Positions 7,888-16,949 of a stretch of 64,000 bases of DNA are shown here, one piece after another. The position numbers and the translations under genes are program-made. Position 1 is the stretch's first letter, and each line of letters begins with the position of its first letter. The stretch comes from Bifidobacterium sp. ESL0790 (GTDB lineage Bacteria; Actinomycetota; Actinomycetes; Actinomycetales; Bifidobacteriaceae): positions 186,001-250,000 of the forward strand of contig NZ_CP113915.1 in the NCBI RefSeq assembly GCF_029395435.1, read 5' to 3'. Below the pieces are notes generated by a model. That model saw only the letters and a program-made list of their open reading frames with translations, was not told where the DNA came from and made no database searches.

Positions 7888-8937
7888 ATGAAGGCCGTCG
7901 TATTCAAGGCGTTCCAAACATTCCCGTCGCTGGAAGAGGTTGACAAGCCTACTCCAGGGCCGGGCGAGGTGCTGCTGAAGGTGGCCGGCGCCGGCTGCTG
8001 CCACTCCGACGTCTCCGTGTTCCGCGACTACACTCCCGAGACGGGCACCCATTCGAAGCCCCCGTTCATCCTCGGCCATGAGACCTCCGGCTGGATTGAA
8101 GAGGTCGGCACCGGCGTCACCGGTTTCAAGAAGGGTGACGCCTACCTGGTCTACGGCCCTACCGGCTGCGGCCACTGCAAGCGCTGCGTCGCCGGCGAGG
8201 AGAACTACTGCGAGAACATGGCGACCAACAAGTCGCTGGCCATCGGCCTCGGCCGTGACGGCGGCATGGCTGAGTACATGACTGTCCCCGCGCGCAACCT
8301 CGTGCCGCTGGGCGACGCCGATCCGATCGCCGCGGCCCCGCTCGCCGACGCCGCGCTGACCCCGTACCACGCCATCAAGGCCGCGCTGCCCCACCTGCAG
8401 GGTGGCGGCAAGTACGCTCTGGTCATCGGCCTGGGCGGATTGGGCCAGATCGCCATCCAGATTCTGAAGGCCATCACCGGTGCCACCATCATCGCCACCG
8501 ACATGAAGCCCGAAGCCATGGCCAAGGCCGAGGAGAAGGGCGCCATCACCGTCAAGGGTGATGAGAACGAGGTCGAGAACATCCGCAAGATCACCGGCGG
8601 CCGTGGCGTTGACGCCGCCTTCGACTTCGTGGGCATCGCGCCGACTATCGCCGCCGCGCAGGCCGCCTCCGCCATCGATTCCCGCGTCACCATCGTCGGC
8701 ATCGCCGGCGGCAAGGCTTCCTACGACTGGTACAGCAACCCGTGGCAGCAGGAACTCACCAGCGTCTATTGGGGCTCCATGCCCGAGCTGCACGAGGTCG
8801 CCGCGCTCTATCGCGAGGGCCTCATCACTCCCGAGGTGGAGACCTACTCGATGGACAACGCGCTCGACGCCTACCGCAAGCTGGTCGACGGCAAGCTCTC
8901 CAAGCGCGCCGTCGTCGTGCCTCACATGGGTGAGTGA
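7888..8937 (+). CDS. Zinc-dependent NAD(P) alcohol dehydrogenase
   Basis: Medium-chain dehydrogenase of 349 residues, cytoplasmic. Catalytic zinc ligands are in GCCHSD (37-41) and GHE (63-65). The structural zinc cysteines are at 94, 97, 100 and 108 (CGHCKRC...YC). The nucleotide-binding motif GLGGLG lies near residue 177. It probably interconverts an alcohol and an aldehyde or ketone using NAD(H), helping redox balance in fermentation. It stands alone behind a long AT-rich leader with two inverted repeats, suggesting strong regulated expression. The exact substrate cannot be told from sequence. Confidence 0.92.
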   Translation: MKAVVFKAFQTFPSLEEVDKPTPGPGEVLLKVAGAGCCHSDVSVFRDYTPETGTHSKPPFILGHETSGWIEEVGTGVTGFKKGDAYLVYGPTGCGHCKRCVAGEENYCENMATNKSLAIGLGRDGGMAEYMTVPARNLVPLGDADPIAAAPLADAALTPYHAIKAALPHLQGGGKYALVIGLGGLGQIAIQILKAITGATIIATDMKPEAMAKAEEKGAITVKGDENEVENIRKITGGRGVDAAFDFVGIAPTIAAAQAASAIDSRVTIVGIAGGKASYDWYSNPWQQELTSVYWGSMPELHEVAALYREGLITPEVETYSMDNALDAYRKLVDGKLSKRAVVVPHMGE

Positions 8938-9211
8938 GCGATAGCCTTCTAGTTAGCGCATGAATGGCGGGGTTTCCCTCGGTTTTCCGGTGAGTGCCCC
9001 GCCATTCGTTTTTGTTTTTGTCTTCGTGTTCTGCGTGTTCTCGGCTGAGCGGGTGAGGCGGTCTGCGTTGCGCCGATGAAGAGCAATGTTGAAGCCGAGC
9101 GCCGCACCTTATATATTGGGAGATAGCGCAGTTTGCGATATCCGCGGTAATCGCGGTATCGGCGGTATGTAAGCGGAAGTTAAAACGAATCCGATTGTTA
9201 GGGGAGAGAAC

Positions 9212-9571
9212 ATGATTTGGGTTTGGATGCATCTGATCATTGGCGTGGTGTTGATCGTCGCGGTGGCGGCGGGGCTGCTGGGGCCTGCGAAAATGACGAA
9301 GATCTGGGCCATGATCGCCCGCGTCTGCTATATCCTCATCATCCTGAGCGGCGTGCTGATGATCGTGCGCGCATGGCAGCACAACCCGATTCTGCTCATC
9401 GTCAAGGTCGTGCTGGCCATCGCGATGATCGCCTTCGCCGAGATCGGGTTCGCCAAGAAGTCGCGTGGCGCCGTGACGGCCGTGGTCATCTGGGTGCCGA
9501 TCGTGCTGGCCGTGCTGGTGCTGGTGCTCGGGTTCGTGCTCACCGGCGGGTTCCCGCTTATCATGCACTAG
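9212..9571 (+). CDS. YisL/DUF1516-type four-helix membrane protein
   Basis: Small integral membrane protein of 119 residues with four hydrophobic helices. The pattern WMHLIIGVVLIV ... KIWAMIARVCYILIILSG matches the YisL (DUF1516) family as I recall it. The function of the family is unknown. Start ATG is preceded by GGGGAGAG. A paralogue follows at 9897, separated by a pair of palindromic repeats. Confidence 0.75.
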   Translation: MIWVWMHLIIGVVLIVAVAAGLLGPAKMTKIWAMIARVCYILIILSGVLMIVRAWQHNPILLIVKVVLAIAMIAFAEIGFAKKSRGAVTAVVIWVPIVLAVLVLVLGFVLTGGFPLIMH

Positions 9572-9608
9572 TTCCAAAGGTGCCTGACCAGCCACACATC
9601 TTTCATTT

Positions 9609-9718
9609 GCGCCATAAATAAGCCGTTGACGATGTTTCAGCGGCTCATTTATGGCGCTTCTATTTGATTCCGCCATTTTTGGGCCGCTTATGTTGGGGCA
9701 GTGGCTTATTTATGGCGC
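9609..9718. repeat. Pair of CGCCAT-type palindromic repeats
   Basis: Two palindromes of 49 bp begin at 9609 and 9670, 61 bp apart. The first is nearly perfect: GCGCCATAAATAAGCCG on the left and CGGCTCATTTATGGCGC on the right. The second begins CCGCCATTTTTGGGCC and ends TGGCTTATTTATGGCGC. They fill most of the 325-bp gap between the two YisL-type genes; the rest contains no visible gene. Confidence 0.9.
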
Positions 9719-9896
9719 AATTGGGCGGATTGCGGTGGTGGGGGGGGTACGGCGGTTGTTGGTTGGGGGATTTCCCGGAAAGTCTTTTTGCGACGGATTT
9801 GGTGAAAATGTCGCCAAAAACGTTTCGTGTACGTTCCATCCCGCTACCATTCAATTGAGGTCAAAGCAATGACCCACTTGAGAGATGGGATGAAGC

Positions 9897-10271
9897 ATGG
9901 CGGTCTGTCGTTGGACGCATATCGTCGCGGCGGTTGTGGCGCTCGTGGCGATGGTTATCGGGGTCCTCGTGCCCGTGGGGCAGCTTGAGACATGGGCGAT
10001 GGTGGCCCGCGTCTGCTATATCGTGCTCATGGTCAGCGCCGTGCCCACCATTCCGCATGCATGGCGCGCCAACTGGCCCATGGCCATCGTCAAGATCGTG
10101 GCCGCGTTCGGACTCATCGGCATGTGCGAGGTCGCCTTCGTCCACCGGCTCAAGGGCGCCGCGTCGCTGCAGGTGCTCTGGCTGCCGCTGCTTTTCGGCA
10201 TCGTGGTCTTCGCGCTCGGCCTCTGGCTGGCCCGCGGCCATCACCGTGGCAAGCCCAATCGCGCCGCGTGA
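9897..10271 (+). CDS. YisL/DUF1516-type membrane protein, paralogue
   Basis: Protein of 124 residues with four predicted membrane helices and the shared signature TWAMVARVCYIVLMVS, matching IWAMIARVCYILIILS of the gene at 9212. The two are tandem paralogues that have diverged considerably. The C-terminus is basic (GHHRGKPNRAA). A short hairpin, CTGCCC-taagtc-GGGCAG at 10288-10305, follows and may end the transcript. Function unknown. Confidence 0.75.
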   Translation: MAVCRWTHIVAAVVALVAMVIGVLVPVGQLETWAMVARVCYIVLMVSAVPTIPHAWRANWPMAIVKIVAAFGLIGMCEVAFVHRLKGAASLQVLWLPLLFGIVVFALGLWLARGHHRGKPNRAA

Positions 10272-10314
10272 GTCTGCAGAAAGGGGCCTGCCCTAAGTCG
10301 GGCAGACCGTTTAC

Positions 10315-10488
10315 CTAGCGGGAGCGATGCCTGTCACGGTAATCCTCGACCAGTAGGTAGCCAATAATGGTCACCAATATGGCGTCAATGACGATGCTGT
10401 CGGCCTTTGCGATGAAGACCGCCAGAATCGCCACTATGGATTCCCGTAGATAGTTGTCTCTGCTGGGTCCTTTCTTCTTGTTTGGCAT
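10315..10488 (-). CDS. Small 57-residue membrane protein
   Basis: Short open frame of 57 codons. It has a basic N-terminus (MPNKKKGPSRDNYLRES), a hydrophobic centre (IVAILAVFIAK and AILVTIIGYLLV) and a charged C-terminus (EDYRDRHRSR), so it looks like a one- or two-helix membrane protein. The ATG is preceded by AAGGATGG at good spacing. It is convergent with the YisL paralogue. I do not recognise the family. Support is composition, ribosome site and placement only. Confidence 0.5.
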   Translation of the reverse strand: MPNKKKGPSRDNYLRESIVAILAVFIAKADSIVIDAILVTIIGYLLVEDYRDRHRSR

Positions 10489-10907
10489 GGTATGCCATCC
10501 TTACATAACCGCGCCACGGTGGACGCGGCAGCGGCGTATGGGCCGGGCAGCTCATACGGTCGTTTCGACCTGTATCATGAGGTGTTCGCGACAATTTAAT
10601 CGTATCGGATAGGACGAATCTCGTCGGTGAGATATAATAGGTTCGTCGATGACGGTGTATCGACCATTCGGAATATAAAGTCGGGCAATAAGCTTTATCG
10701 GATGGGCCGGAGTCGATAGGGTGTCTCTTGTTCACCCTCCTTATGTAGTCGCGGTTTGGTGTCCGGGTTCGGGCACCAAACCAGCGGTTGTTTCTTTAAT
10801 CTACTCGGATTTTTTCGTCAGGCTGGCGGGGTGTGTAAATGTCTTGGATATGCCTATGCTCAGTAGCGCTGGTAAGGCAAATGAAGAAATAATCGAAGAA
10901 TAAAAAG
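10489..10907. other. Intergenic stretch with a strong hairpin
   Basis: No convincing gene. A near-perfect hairpin with 9-bp outer arms GGTTTGGTG and CACCAAACC lies at 10753-10782 and is followed by a T-rich run, so it may be a rightward terminator or a structured RNA element. An AT-rich TATAATAGG box occurs near 10634. Confidence 0.5.
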
Positions 10908-10980
10908 TGCCCCCCGTGGGACTCGAACCCACAACCCACGACTTAAAAGGACGCTGCTCTAACCATTGAGCCAGAGGGGC
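10908..10980 (-). tRNA. tRNA-Lys (UUU)
   Basis: A 73-nt cloverleaf on the minus strand. Acceptor stem GCCCCTC pairs with GGGGGGC, the T arm contains GGTTCGAGTCC and the anticodon loop is CTTTTAA, giving anticodon TTT. One mismatch is apparent in the anticodon stem. The CCA end is not encoded. A T-run follows the 3' end. Confidence 0.92.
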
Positions 10981-11149
10981 AACAAATCTTCATTATACAA
11001 GCACTTGCCGATTTGCGCTCGGCGACATTTTGCGTGTCGCGTTCTTGGACATACGCCGGCCATCGAATCCCCGTTTTGCAGAGCTGCGCATGAATCGGAA
11101 CTCTGCCGAGCCGTTTGATTGGGCAGACGGTCAAGTGCCGGGACTGGTC

Positions 11150-12286
11150 TCACTGCTGGGAAGCGCCGGGGCTGGAACTGCCATTCTGGTTGGTTCCGCC
11201 GTCTTGGCCGCCATCGCCATCGCCATCACCCTCGTTGCCGTCGGCGTCTCCTCCGTTGTTGCCGCTATCGGGTCTATGCAAATCGGGATAAGCCCTATCG
11301 AGTTTGTCTTGCAGCTTCAGCGAAGAACTGCTGATGCCGCCCTCAATGGGGCCTTCGCCGCCGTTCTTGTCGAGATCGCAGTCGAAGGTCAGGCTCGGGT
11401 CGTTGTTGACGATGAGGGCGAGCATGATGCCGCCCATGGGGTTGTGCTTGATGCTGTTGTCGTCCACCTTGTAGGAGTGGACGATGCCCTCTTTGGTGAA
11501 GGCCTTGGGGTCGAAATCCTTGATGCTTTCGCGGTAGACCTTGTCGGCCTCCTTGGAATAGACCTGCTCGCGCATCCACTGTTGCTGCGAGTGGTGCGCC
11601 GAGCTGATGAGCGCGGCGATGCCGGCGATGATCACGCTGATGACGATGAGGACGATGACCACGATTTTCTTGCCCGAGAACTTCGGCTCAAGCCGGTAGA
11701 GGATGGGCTCGGGGCCGTTGGGGTCGTAGGCGTAGGGTACGTATCGGTATCCCTGGTAGCCGTAGTATTTCGGGTCGGTGGAGATGTGGTCGGGTGCATA
11801 GGTGGATGGATATTCGGGCGTTTGGCTGGACGCGGATTCGTAAGCCGGCTGCTCGACGTGGGGTGCCGGGCCGTAAGGGCTGTAAGCTCCCGGATACTCG
11901 GCGGGTTGGGTGCCATAAGGTGCCGCTGGGTAAGGCTGGGCGGCGGCAGTGCCCATATAGTCTGCGGCTTGCGGAGGGTAAGAAGGTTGTTCGGCGTAAG
12001 GCGACGGCGCCGCGTACGGCTGATATGTGTAAGGTTCCGTGGCTATGGGAGGAACCATCGGCGTTTGCGGGTCGTAAGTCTGATTGCTATAAGGAGACGT
12101 GCCATCGGGATTCAGGCCATAATCCTGGACGCTGCACGGGGCCGGGCCGGCAGGTTGCTCGGACGGGGCCTGGCCTTGCGGTGGTTGATGGTATTGGTAT
12201 TGCGGCGCGGCGGACGGCGGATTCGCTGGTCCGGCCGCTTGCTGGTTGCCGGAATCCTGTTCGATATCATCGGGCGTTGTTGCCAT
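11150..12286 (-). CDS. Pro/Tyr-rich single-pass membrane protein
   Basis: Protein of 378 residues. Residues 1-200 are low-complexity and rich in Pro, Tyr, Gln and Ala, with no signal peptide. One membrane helix (KKIVVIVLIVISVIIAGIAA) follows at about 207. The extracellular part contains SIKDFDPKAFTKEGIVHSYK and NPMGGIMLALIVNND, which resembles DUF1310-type lipoprotein domains of Firmicutes, but I hold this only loosely. The last 55 residues are Gly/Asp/Asn-rich. Topology is probably cytoplasmic N-terminus and external C-terminus. Function unknown; a cell-envelope role is likely. Confidence 0.7.
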   Translation of the reverse strand: MATTPDDIEQDSGNQQAAGPANPPSAAPQYQYHQPPQGQAPSEQPAGPAPCSVQDYGLNPDGTSPYSNQTYDPQTPMVPPIATEPYTYQPYAAPSPYAEQPSYPPQAADYMGTAAAQPYPAAPYGTQPAEYPGAYSPYGPAPHVEQPAYESASSQTPEYPSTYAPDHISTDPKYYGYQGYRYVPYAYDPNGPEPILYRLEPKFSGKKIVVIVLIVISVIIAGIAALISSAHHSQQQWMREQVYSKEADKVYRESIKDFDPKAFTKEGIVHSYKVDDNSIKHNPMGGIMLALIVNNDPSLTFDCDLDKNGGEGPIEGGISSSSLKLQDKLDRAYPDLHRPDSGNNGGDADGNEGDGDGDGGQDGGTNQNGSSSPGASQQ

Positions 12287-12437
12287 GCTTCGTTGCCATC
12301 CTTACGATGCTTAAGACGTATCCGCGTTCACGAGAAGCGTTTGCGTATCCACCAGTATAAATGCAATGTGTGGGCTCCGGGGAGTGTTATGAGCCGATAG
12401 TGGCGCATTCGACAATAAAAAAGTAAGGTTGGGGGTT

Positions 12438-14183
12438 ATGCCTTGCACAACATTACTTATAGGAAAAAACGCCAGTTACGACGGCTCCACACTCATCGCG
12501 CGCGACGACGACAGCGGCCACGGCCGTTACGACCCGAAGCGCCTGGTCGCCGTGCGCCCCGAGGATCAGCCGCGCCACTACCGCAGCGTGCTGAGCCACG
12601 TCGAGATCGAGCTTCCCGACGACCCGTGCGCCTACCTCATCGCGCCGAACGCCCTGCGCAACCGCGGCATCCTGGCCGAGGCCGGGGTGAGCGAGCGCAA
12701 CGTGGCCATGAGCGCCACCGAGACCATCGCCGTCAACGAGCGTGTGATGGGCGCCGACCCGATGGTCGCGCTGCACACCGTGCCGGCTGGCGCGGGCTCC
12801 GGTGAAGGGAGCGTGGCGCCGAACGCGGACGCCGAGCCTTCCGTCGCCGCCTTCTGGGCTTCCGTCGGCGAACCTGAGGCCTATGACGATGGCGTGGCCG
12901 ATGATATCGCCAATCAGAGCTTGGACGTTTATCTGCAGGGCGACGGCAAGGGGCGCAAGGCTTCCGCAGCCGCTTCCGCCTCGTCTGTCTCGTCTGCGTC
13001 CGCAACTTCGGACGGCGCTCGCCGTGAGGTTCACGGCGGCATTGGGGAAGAGGACCTTATTACCTTGGTTCTCCCGTATGTCAGCTCCGCTCGTGAGGGT
13101 GTGCTGCGTCTGGGCTCGTTGCTTGAGCAGTATGGCACCTACGAATCCAACGGCGTGAGCATCTCCGACGCCGACGAAGTCTGGTATGTCGAGACCATCG
13201 GTGGCCACCACTGGATCGCCCGCCGTGTGCCCGATGACTGCTACGCCGCCATTCCCAACCAGCTCGGCCTCGATCACTTCGATCTCGAGGAGGCGCTGGA
13301 CGAAAGCCTCGGCGACAAGCGCGACTACCTGTGCTCCGCCGACCTGCGCGAGTTCATCGTCGACAATCACCTTGACCGCAGCATGGACACCGCGCCCGAG
13401 CACTTCAGGCATCTCAACCCGCGCACGATTTTCGGCACCGCGACGCCGAAGGACCACATCTACAACACTCCGCGCGCCTGGTATATGCAGCGCTGCCTCA
13501 ACCCGAGCGATGACTGGGATTCGCCGAACGCCCGCTATACGCCGATTTCCGACGACATTCCGTGGTGCCGCGTGCCCGAGACCAAGGTGAGCGTCGAGGA
13601 CATGGACAACGTGCTGAGCTCGCATTATGAGGACACGCCTTACGACCCCTACGGCCGCCTCGGCACTCCCGAGACCCGCCATCGCTATCGCCCGATCGGC
13701 ATCAGCCGCACCGGCCATCTCGCCATCATGCAGATTCGCGGGTACATGCCCGAGGCATACCGCGCGGTGATGTGGCTGGCGTTCGGCTCGCAGCCCTCGA
13801 CCTGCGTCGCGCCGTTCTATACCAACGTTGGGGCGACCCCCGACTATCTGCGCCAGACGACCGGCGAGGTCTCCACCTCGACGCTCTACTGGACCAACCG
13901 CCTGATCGCCGTGATCGCCGACTCGCATTTCGACGCGAACAGCAACGCCATCGAGGCCTTCCGCGAGGACATCGCCAGCACTGGCCACGCCTTCGTCGCC
14001 GAGGCCGACGCGAAACTGGCCAAGTCGCAGGGCACCGACGAGGCCAAGCGCATTATGGAGGCCGCGAACCAGCGCATGTCCGACTATCTGGAGGCGCGCA
14101 GCCAGCAGCTGCTCGGCAAGGTGCTCTTCACCACCAGCGACATGATGAACAACGCTTTCGCGCTCTCCGACCGCCCGCAGTAA
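12438..14183 (+). CDS. pepD: C69-family dipeptidase (PepD type)
   Basis: N-terminal-nucleophile dipeptidase of 581 residues. The protein opens with MPCTTLLIGKNASYDGSTL; Cys3 is the expected catalytic nucleophile exposed by processing. C69 dipeptidases hydrolyse a broad range of dipeptides in the cytoplasm, consistent with peptide use by bifidobacteria. I chose ATG at 12438 after AAGGTTGGGGG rather than the TTG nine bases earlier, because family members begin at this Met. An Ala/Ser-rich insertion (about residues 175-200) is unusual and looks like a surface linker. A strong terminator follows. Confidence 0.9.
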   Translation: MPCTTLLIGKNASYDGSTLIARDDDSGHGRYDPKRLVAVRPEDQPRHYRSVLSHVEIELPDDPCAYLIAPNALRNRGILAEAGVSERNVAMSATETIAVNERVMGADPMVALHTVPAGAGSGEGSVAPNADAEPSVAAFWASVGEPEAYDDGVADDIANQSLDVYLQGDGKGRKASAAASASSVSSASATSDGARREVHGGIGEEDLITLVLPYVSSAREGVLRLGSLLEQYGTYESNGVSISDADEVWYVETIGGHHWIARRVPDDCYAAIPNQLGLDHFDLEEALDESLGDKRDYLCSADLREFIVDNHLDRSMDTAPEHFRHLNPRTIFGTATPKDHIYNTPRAWYMQRCLNPSDDWDSPNARYTPISDDIPWCRVPETKVSVEDMDNVLSSHYEDTPYDPYGRLGTPETRHRYRPIGISRTGHLAIMQIRGYMPEAYRAVMWLAFGSQPSTCVAPFYTNVGATPDYLRQTTGEVSTSTLYWTNRLIAVIADSHFDANSNAIEAFREDIASTGHAFVAEADAKLAKSQGTDEAKRIMEAANQRMSDYLEARSQQLLGKVLFTTSDMMNNAFALSDRPQ

Positions 14184-14240
14184 GCGGGAGCGGTGGCGCA
14201 AGTCATAGGCAGGCGCGAACCCAAGCCATAAGACATAACA

Positions 14241-14288
14241 AGAAGCGCGGTATCGTGAATTATCACGGTGCCGCGCCTCTTGTTTTTC
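14241..14288 (+). terminator. Rho-independent terminator after pepD
   Basis: Arms GCGCGGTATCGTGA and TCACGGTGCCGCGC form a 14-bp stem with a 4-base loop, followed by a T-rich run. It separates pepD from the convergent glycosyltransferase gene and can serve both. Confidence 0.85.
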
Positions 14289-14321
14289 AATGCGATTTCG
14301 AGCGAGCTTTCGCAAGCCCCG

Positions 14322-15410
14322 TCAGTTGAAGCCGATGGCTCCCTCGGCGATGTGGTAGCCCATGCGGATGATCGTGCGTCCGACCGGCCCGCGCAGGTTG
14401 ATGGCGCGCGAGGGCAGCTGCCGACGCACGTCCGCCGCGATGCTGGGCGATGTGCGCTCGAGGTTGGCCCACAGCTCCTTCTTGACCTCGTAATTGCGCG
14501 GCTCACGCGAGAGGATGAGGAACGCACTGGTCACCACGCTCTCGATGGAGAGGAAGTGGATCATATAGCGGTAGAGCCCGTCGGGCACGGTGCCGCGCTC
14601 TGGGGTGGCGGCGGCCATGATGCGGTTGACCTGCACCAGCTGGCTGACGCGCCGGATCATCACGTCGGTCTGCACGCTCTGGCCTTCGCGGCCGATGAAA
14701 TAGTGGTAGAGCGGTGTGCCGAGGTACATGATCGAGCGGACCCACGGGAAAGGCTGGTAGGCGTAGATGAAATCGACGTAAAACGTGTGCTCGGGCAGCG
14801 TGGTTTTGGCTTGGCGCAAGACCTCCGTGCGAAAGGTGAGCGCGTGCATGATCATGTATTGCGCGATGCCGAAATGGTTGAGGTCGTCCCAGCCCAGCCG
14901 GCGGCCGCGGGCCATCACGTTCCCGAAATTGACGACGTGCTTGTGGTGCTTGCCCACCTTGTCGTAGACGTAATCGGTGACGAACAGGTCGATTGGGCCG
15001 TTTTGCGCGGATGACGCGTTTTCCGCGCTTTCGCCGTTTTGCGAAACCTGTGGGCCTTGCGCCGGCTGCTGGCGCATCACCGCGAGCAGCTGCCGCAGCG
15101 AGTCGGTGCCCACCCAGTCGTCGGCGTCCACCACCTTGAGGTATTGGCCGCGCGCGTTGGCGATACCGGTGTTCACAGCCCCGCCGTGGCCCTTGTTCTC
15201 CTGGTGGATCACGCGCACGATGCCGGGGTTGTCGGCCTCGAGTTGGTCGGCGAGCTCGGGGGTGCCGTCGGAGGAGCCGTCGTCGACGATGAGCACCTCG
15301 ACGTCGTCGCTGTTGGTGGACATGAGGGAGTCGACGCAGCGTTCCAAGTACATCTGCATGTTGAACGTGGGCACCACGAACGTGAGTGTCTTCGGAGTAT
15401 CGTGCGACAT
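14322..15410 (-). CDS. Family 2 glycosyltransferase
   Basis: GT-A fold glycosyltransferase of 362 residues. The N-terminal domain has the nucleotide-sugar motif VDDGSSDGT (42-50), ENKGHGGAVNTG (71-82) and DADD (95-98), which gives the metal-binding aspartates. A short Gln/Ser/Ala-rich insertion lies near residue 115-135. No membrane helix is clear, so it is cytoplasmic or peripheral. It probably adds a sugar to a cell-envelope glycolipid or polysaccharide. No other polysaccharide genes adjoin, so the product cannot be named. Confidence 0.88.
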   Translation of the reverse strand: MSHDTPKTLTFVVPTFNMQMYLERCVDSLMSTNSDDVEVLIVDDGSSDGTPELADQLEADNPGIVRVIHQENKGHGGAVNTGIANARGQYLKVVDADDWVGTDSLRQLLAVMRQQPAQGPQVSQNGESAENASSAQNGPIDLFVTDYVYDKVGKHHKHVVNFGNVMARGRRLGWDDLNHFGIAQYMIMHALTFRTEVLRQAKTTLPEHTFYVDFIYAYQPFPWVRSIMYLGTPLYHYFIGREGQSVQTDVMIRRVSQLVQVNRIMAAATPERGTVPDGLYRYMIHFLSIESVVTSAFLILSREPRNYEVKKELWANLERTSPSIAADVRRQLPSRAINLRGPVGRTIIRMGYHIAEGAIGFN

Positions 15411-15556
15411 GTTGCCTCAAATTAACTAATAAATCCGTATTGGTATAAACGATTCAAATGTAGCACGGGATTTTGAGCTTATCGGCGCGTAGCCGGATTG
15501 CGGGCGCGATCCCCCATGCTCGTCGAACGTTTCGGAAAGGCGGTTTCGCCGTCTGG

Positions 15557-16369
15557 TCAGTCTTTTTGCGCGGCTTGGTCTTTGGCCGTGTCGGTGTCTG
15601 CGGCCCCATGGTCGTTGGCCGCTGTCTCGGCGCCATCTGATGCGTCGGAATCGTCGGAGTTATCAGAGCCGTTGCCTTTGTCGGTCTTACGGTTCTTGTC
15701 GGCCTTGCGCTCGTCCTTATTGTGGTCCTTCTTCTTACCGTCGTCGTCGAAACGCAGCGTGGGCTTGGCTTCGAGGCGCGAAAGTCCGTTCCATGCGAGG
15801 TTGACGATGTGGGCGGCGAGCTGCTTCTTGTCAATCTTGCGCTGGTTGGCGGCCCAATATTGCCCGGTGAACACCGTCATGCCGACGAGCATCTGGGCAT
15901 AATATGGCACGCCCTTGGCCGGCAGCTTGTGCTGCTTGAACGCCTGGGTGAGAATCTCCTCGACGCGCAGGCTCACGTCGCCCAGCAGCGAGCTGAACGA
16001 GCCAGCCGGGTCGGTGCTGGGGGAGTCGCGCACGAGCACGTTGAAGCCCTCGGAGTTCTCCTCGATATAGGTGAGCAGCGCCAGGGCCGTGCGCTCCACG
16101 ATCTGGCGCGGGTGGGTGTCGCCGGCGGAGAGCGCGTCGATGAGCGTGCCCGTCAGCTTCTGCATCTCGCGGTCCACCACGACGGCGTAGAGCCCCTCCT
16201 TGCCCCCGAAATGTTCGTAGACGATGGGCTTGCTCACCTTGGCGACGGAGGCGATCTCCTCCACGCTCACCGCCTCGAAGCCCTCCGCGGCGAACAGCGA
16301 GCGGCCCACCGCGATGAGCTGCTCGCGGCGCTGGTACGAAGTCATTCTGGAAGCGTTTGCCATACTCAT
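15557..16369 (-). CDS. TetR-family regulator with acidic/basic tail
   Basis: TetR-type DNA-binding protein of 270 residues, longer than the usual 190-220. The helix-turn-helix is at about residues 30-60 (VSVEEIASVAKVSKPIVYEHF). The last 60 residues are a low-complexity charged tail, first Lys/Asp-rich and then Asp/Ser/Ala-rich. No ribosome site is evident; the ATG at 16369 follows TACAAT closely, so the mRNA may be leaderless. An in-frame ATG two codons later is an alternative. It is divergent from ftsY across a large palindrome array, which might hold its operator sites. Ligand and targets unknown. Confidence 0.85.
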   Translation of the reverse strand: MSMANASRMTSYQRREQLIAVGRSLFAAEGFEAVSVEEIASVAKVSKPIVYEHFGGKEGLYAVVVDREMQKLTGTLIDALSAGDTHPRQIVERTALALLTYIEENSEGFNVLVRDSPSTDPAGSFSSLLGDVSLRVEEILTQAFKQHKLPAKGVPYYAQMLVGMTVFTGQYWAANQRKIDKKQLAAHIVNLAWNGLSRLEAKPTLRFDDDGKKKDHNKDERKADKNRKTDKGNGSDNSDDSDASDGAETAANDHGAADTDTAKDQAAQKD

Positions 16370-16413
16370 ATTGTATGCCGGACCATGGTTGGCGGTTGGT
16401 CGCTAACCGTCGG

Positions 16414-16893
16414 TTGCGTTTGTGACGCGGACTGGCGGTTTTGCGTCACGTTTGCGACCGGATGATGGTCCACGTTGCGTTTGTGACGCTGGTTGGGTGG
16501 TTAGCGTCACAAACGCAATCAAAAACGGTTGCAGATGTTGCGTTTGTGACGGTAATCGCCGGTTTTGCGTCACGTTTGCAACCGGGTGGTCGGTGGTGTT
16601 GTGGTGTGGCGATGATTCACAGGTTGGTGCCATGCTAATAATCTGGGTAGTGTCAGTGTTGCGTTTGTGACGGTAATCGCCGGTTTTGCGTCACGAATGC
16701 AACATGGGGCGGTGCTGAGGTTGCGTTTGTGACGCGGATTGGCGGGTTGGCGTCACAAACGCAATCAAAAACGGTTGTCAATGTTGCGTTTGTGACGGTA
16801 ATCCGTGAGTTTGCGTCACGTTTGCAATGTGGACGATGCCACTGGTGTTGCGGATGTGACGGTAATCCGTGAGTTTGCGTCACGTTTGCAACC
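16414..16893. repeat. Palindrome array, period about 62 bp, between tetR-like gene and ftsY
   Basis: Seven copies of TTGCGTTTGTGACG (one is TTGCGGATGTGACG) begin at 16414, 16475, 16538, 16659, 16721, 16784 and 16848. Spacings are 61, 63, 121, 62, 63 and 64 bp; the 121-bp step equals two periods with one unit eroded. Right arms come in two main forms, GCGTCACAAACGCAA (a perfect partner, units 2 and 5) and GCGTCACGTTTGCAA, which differ by a 4-bp AAAC/GTTT inversion. The array fills the 580-bp gap between divergent genes. No gene is visible. Same family as 3190-3443. Confidence 0.92.
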
Positions 16894-16949
16894 GGGACGG
16901 TGCCGGAGTGGGGCTGATAGAGTCGCGCCTCAACCATAATCTTGGATAC

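Noticed and set aside
11030-12400. 456-codon plus-strand frame
   Set aside because: Antisense to the Pro/Tyr-rich membrane protein, which has better composition, a real membrane helix and a plausible domain.
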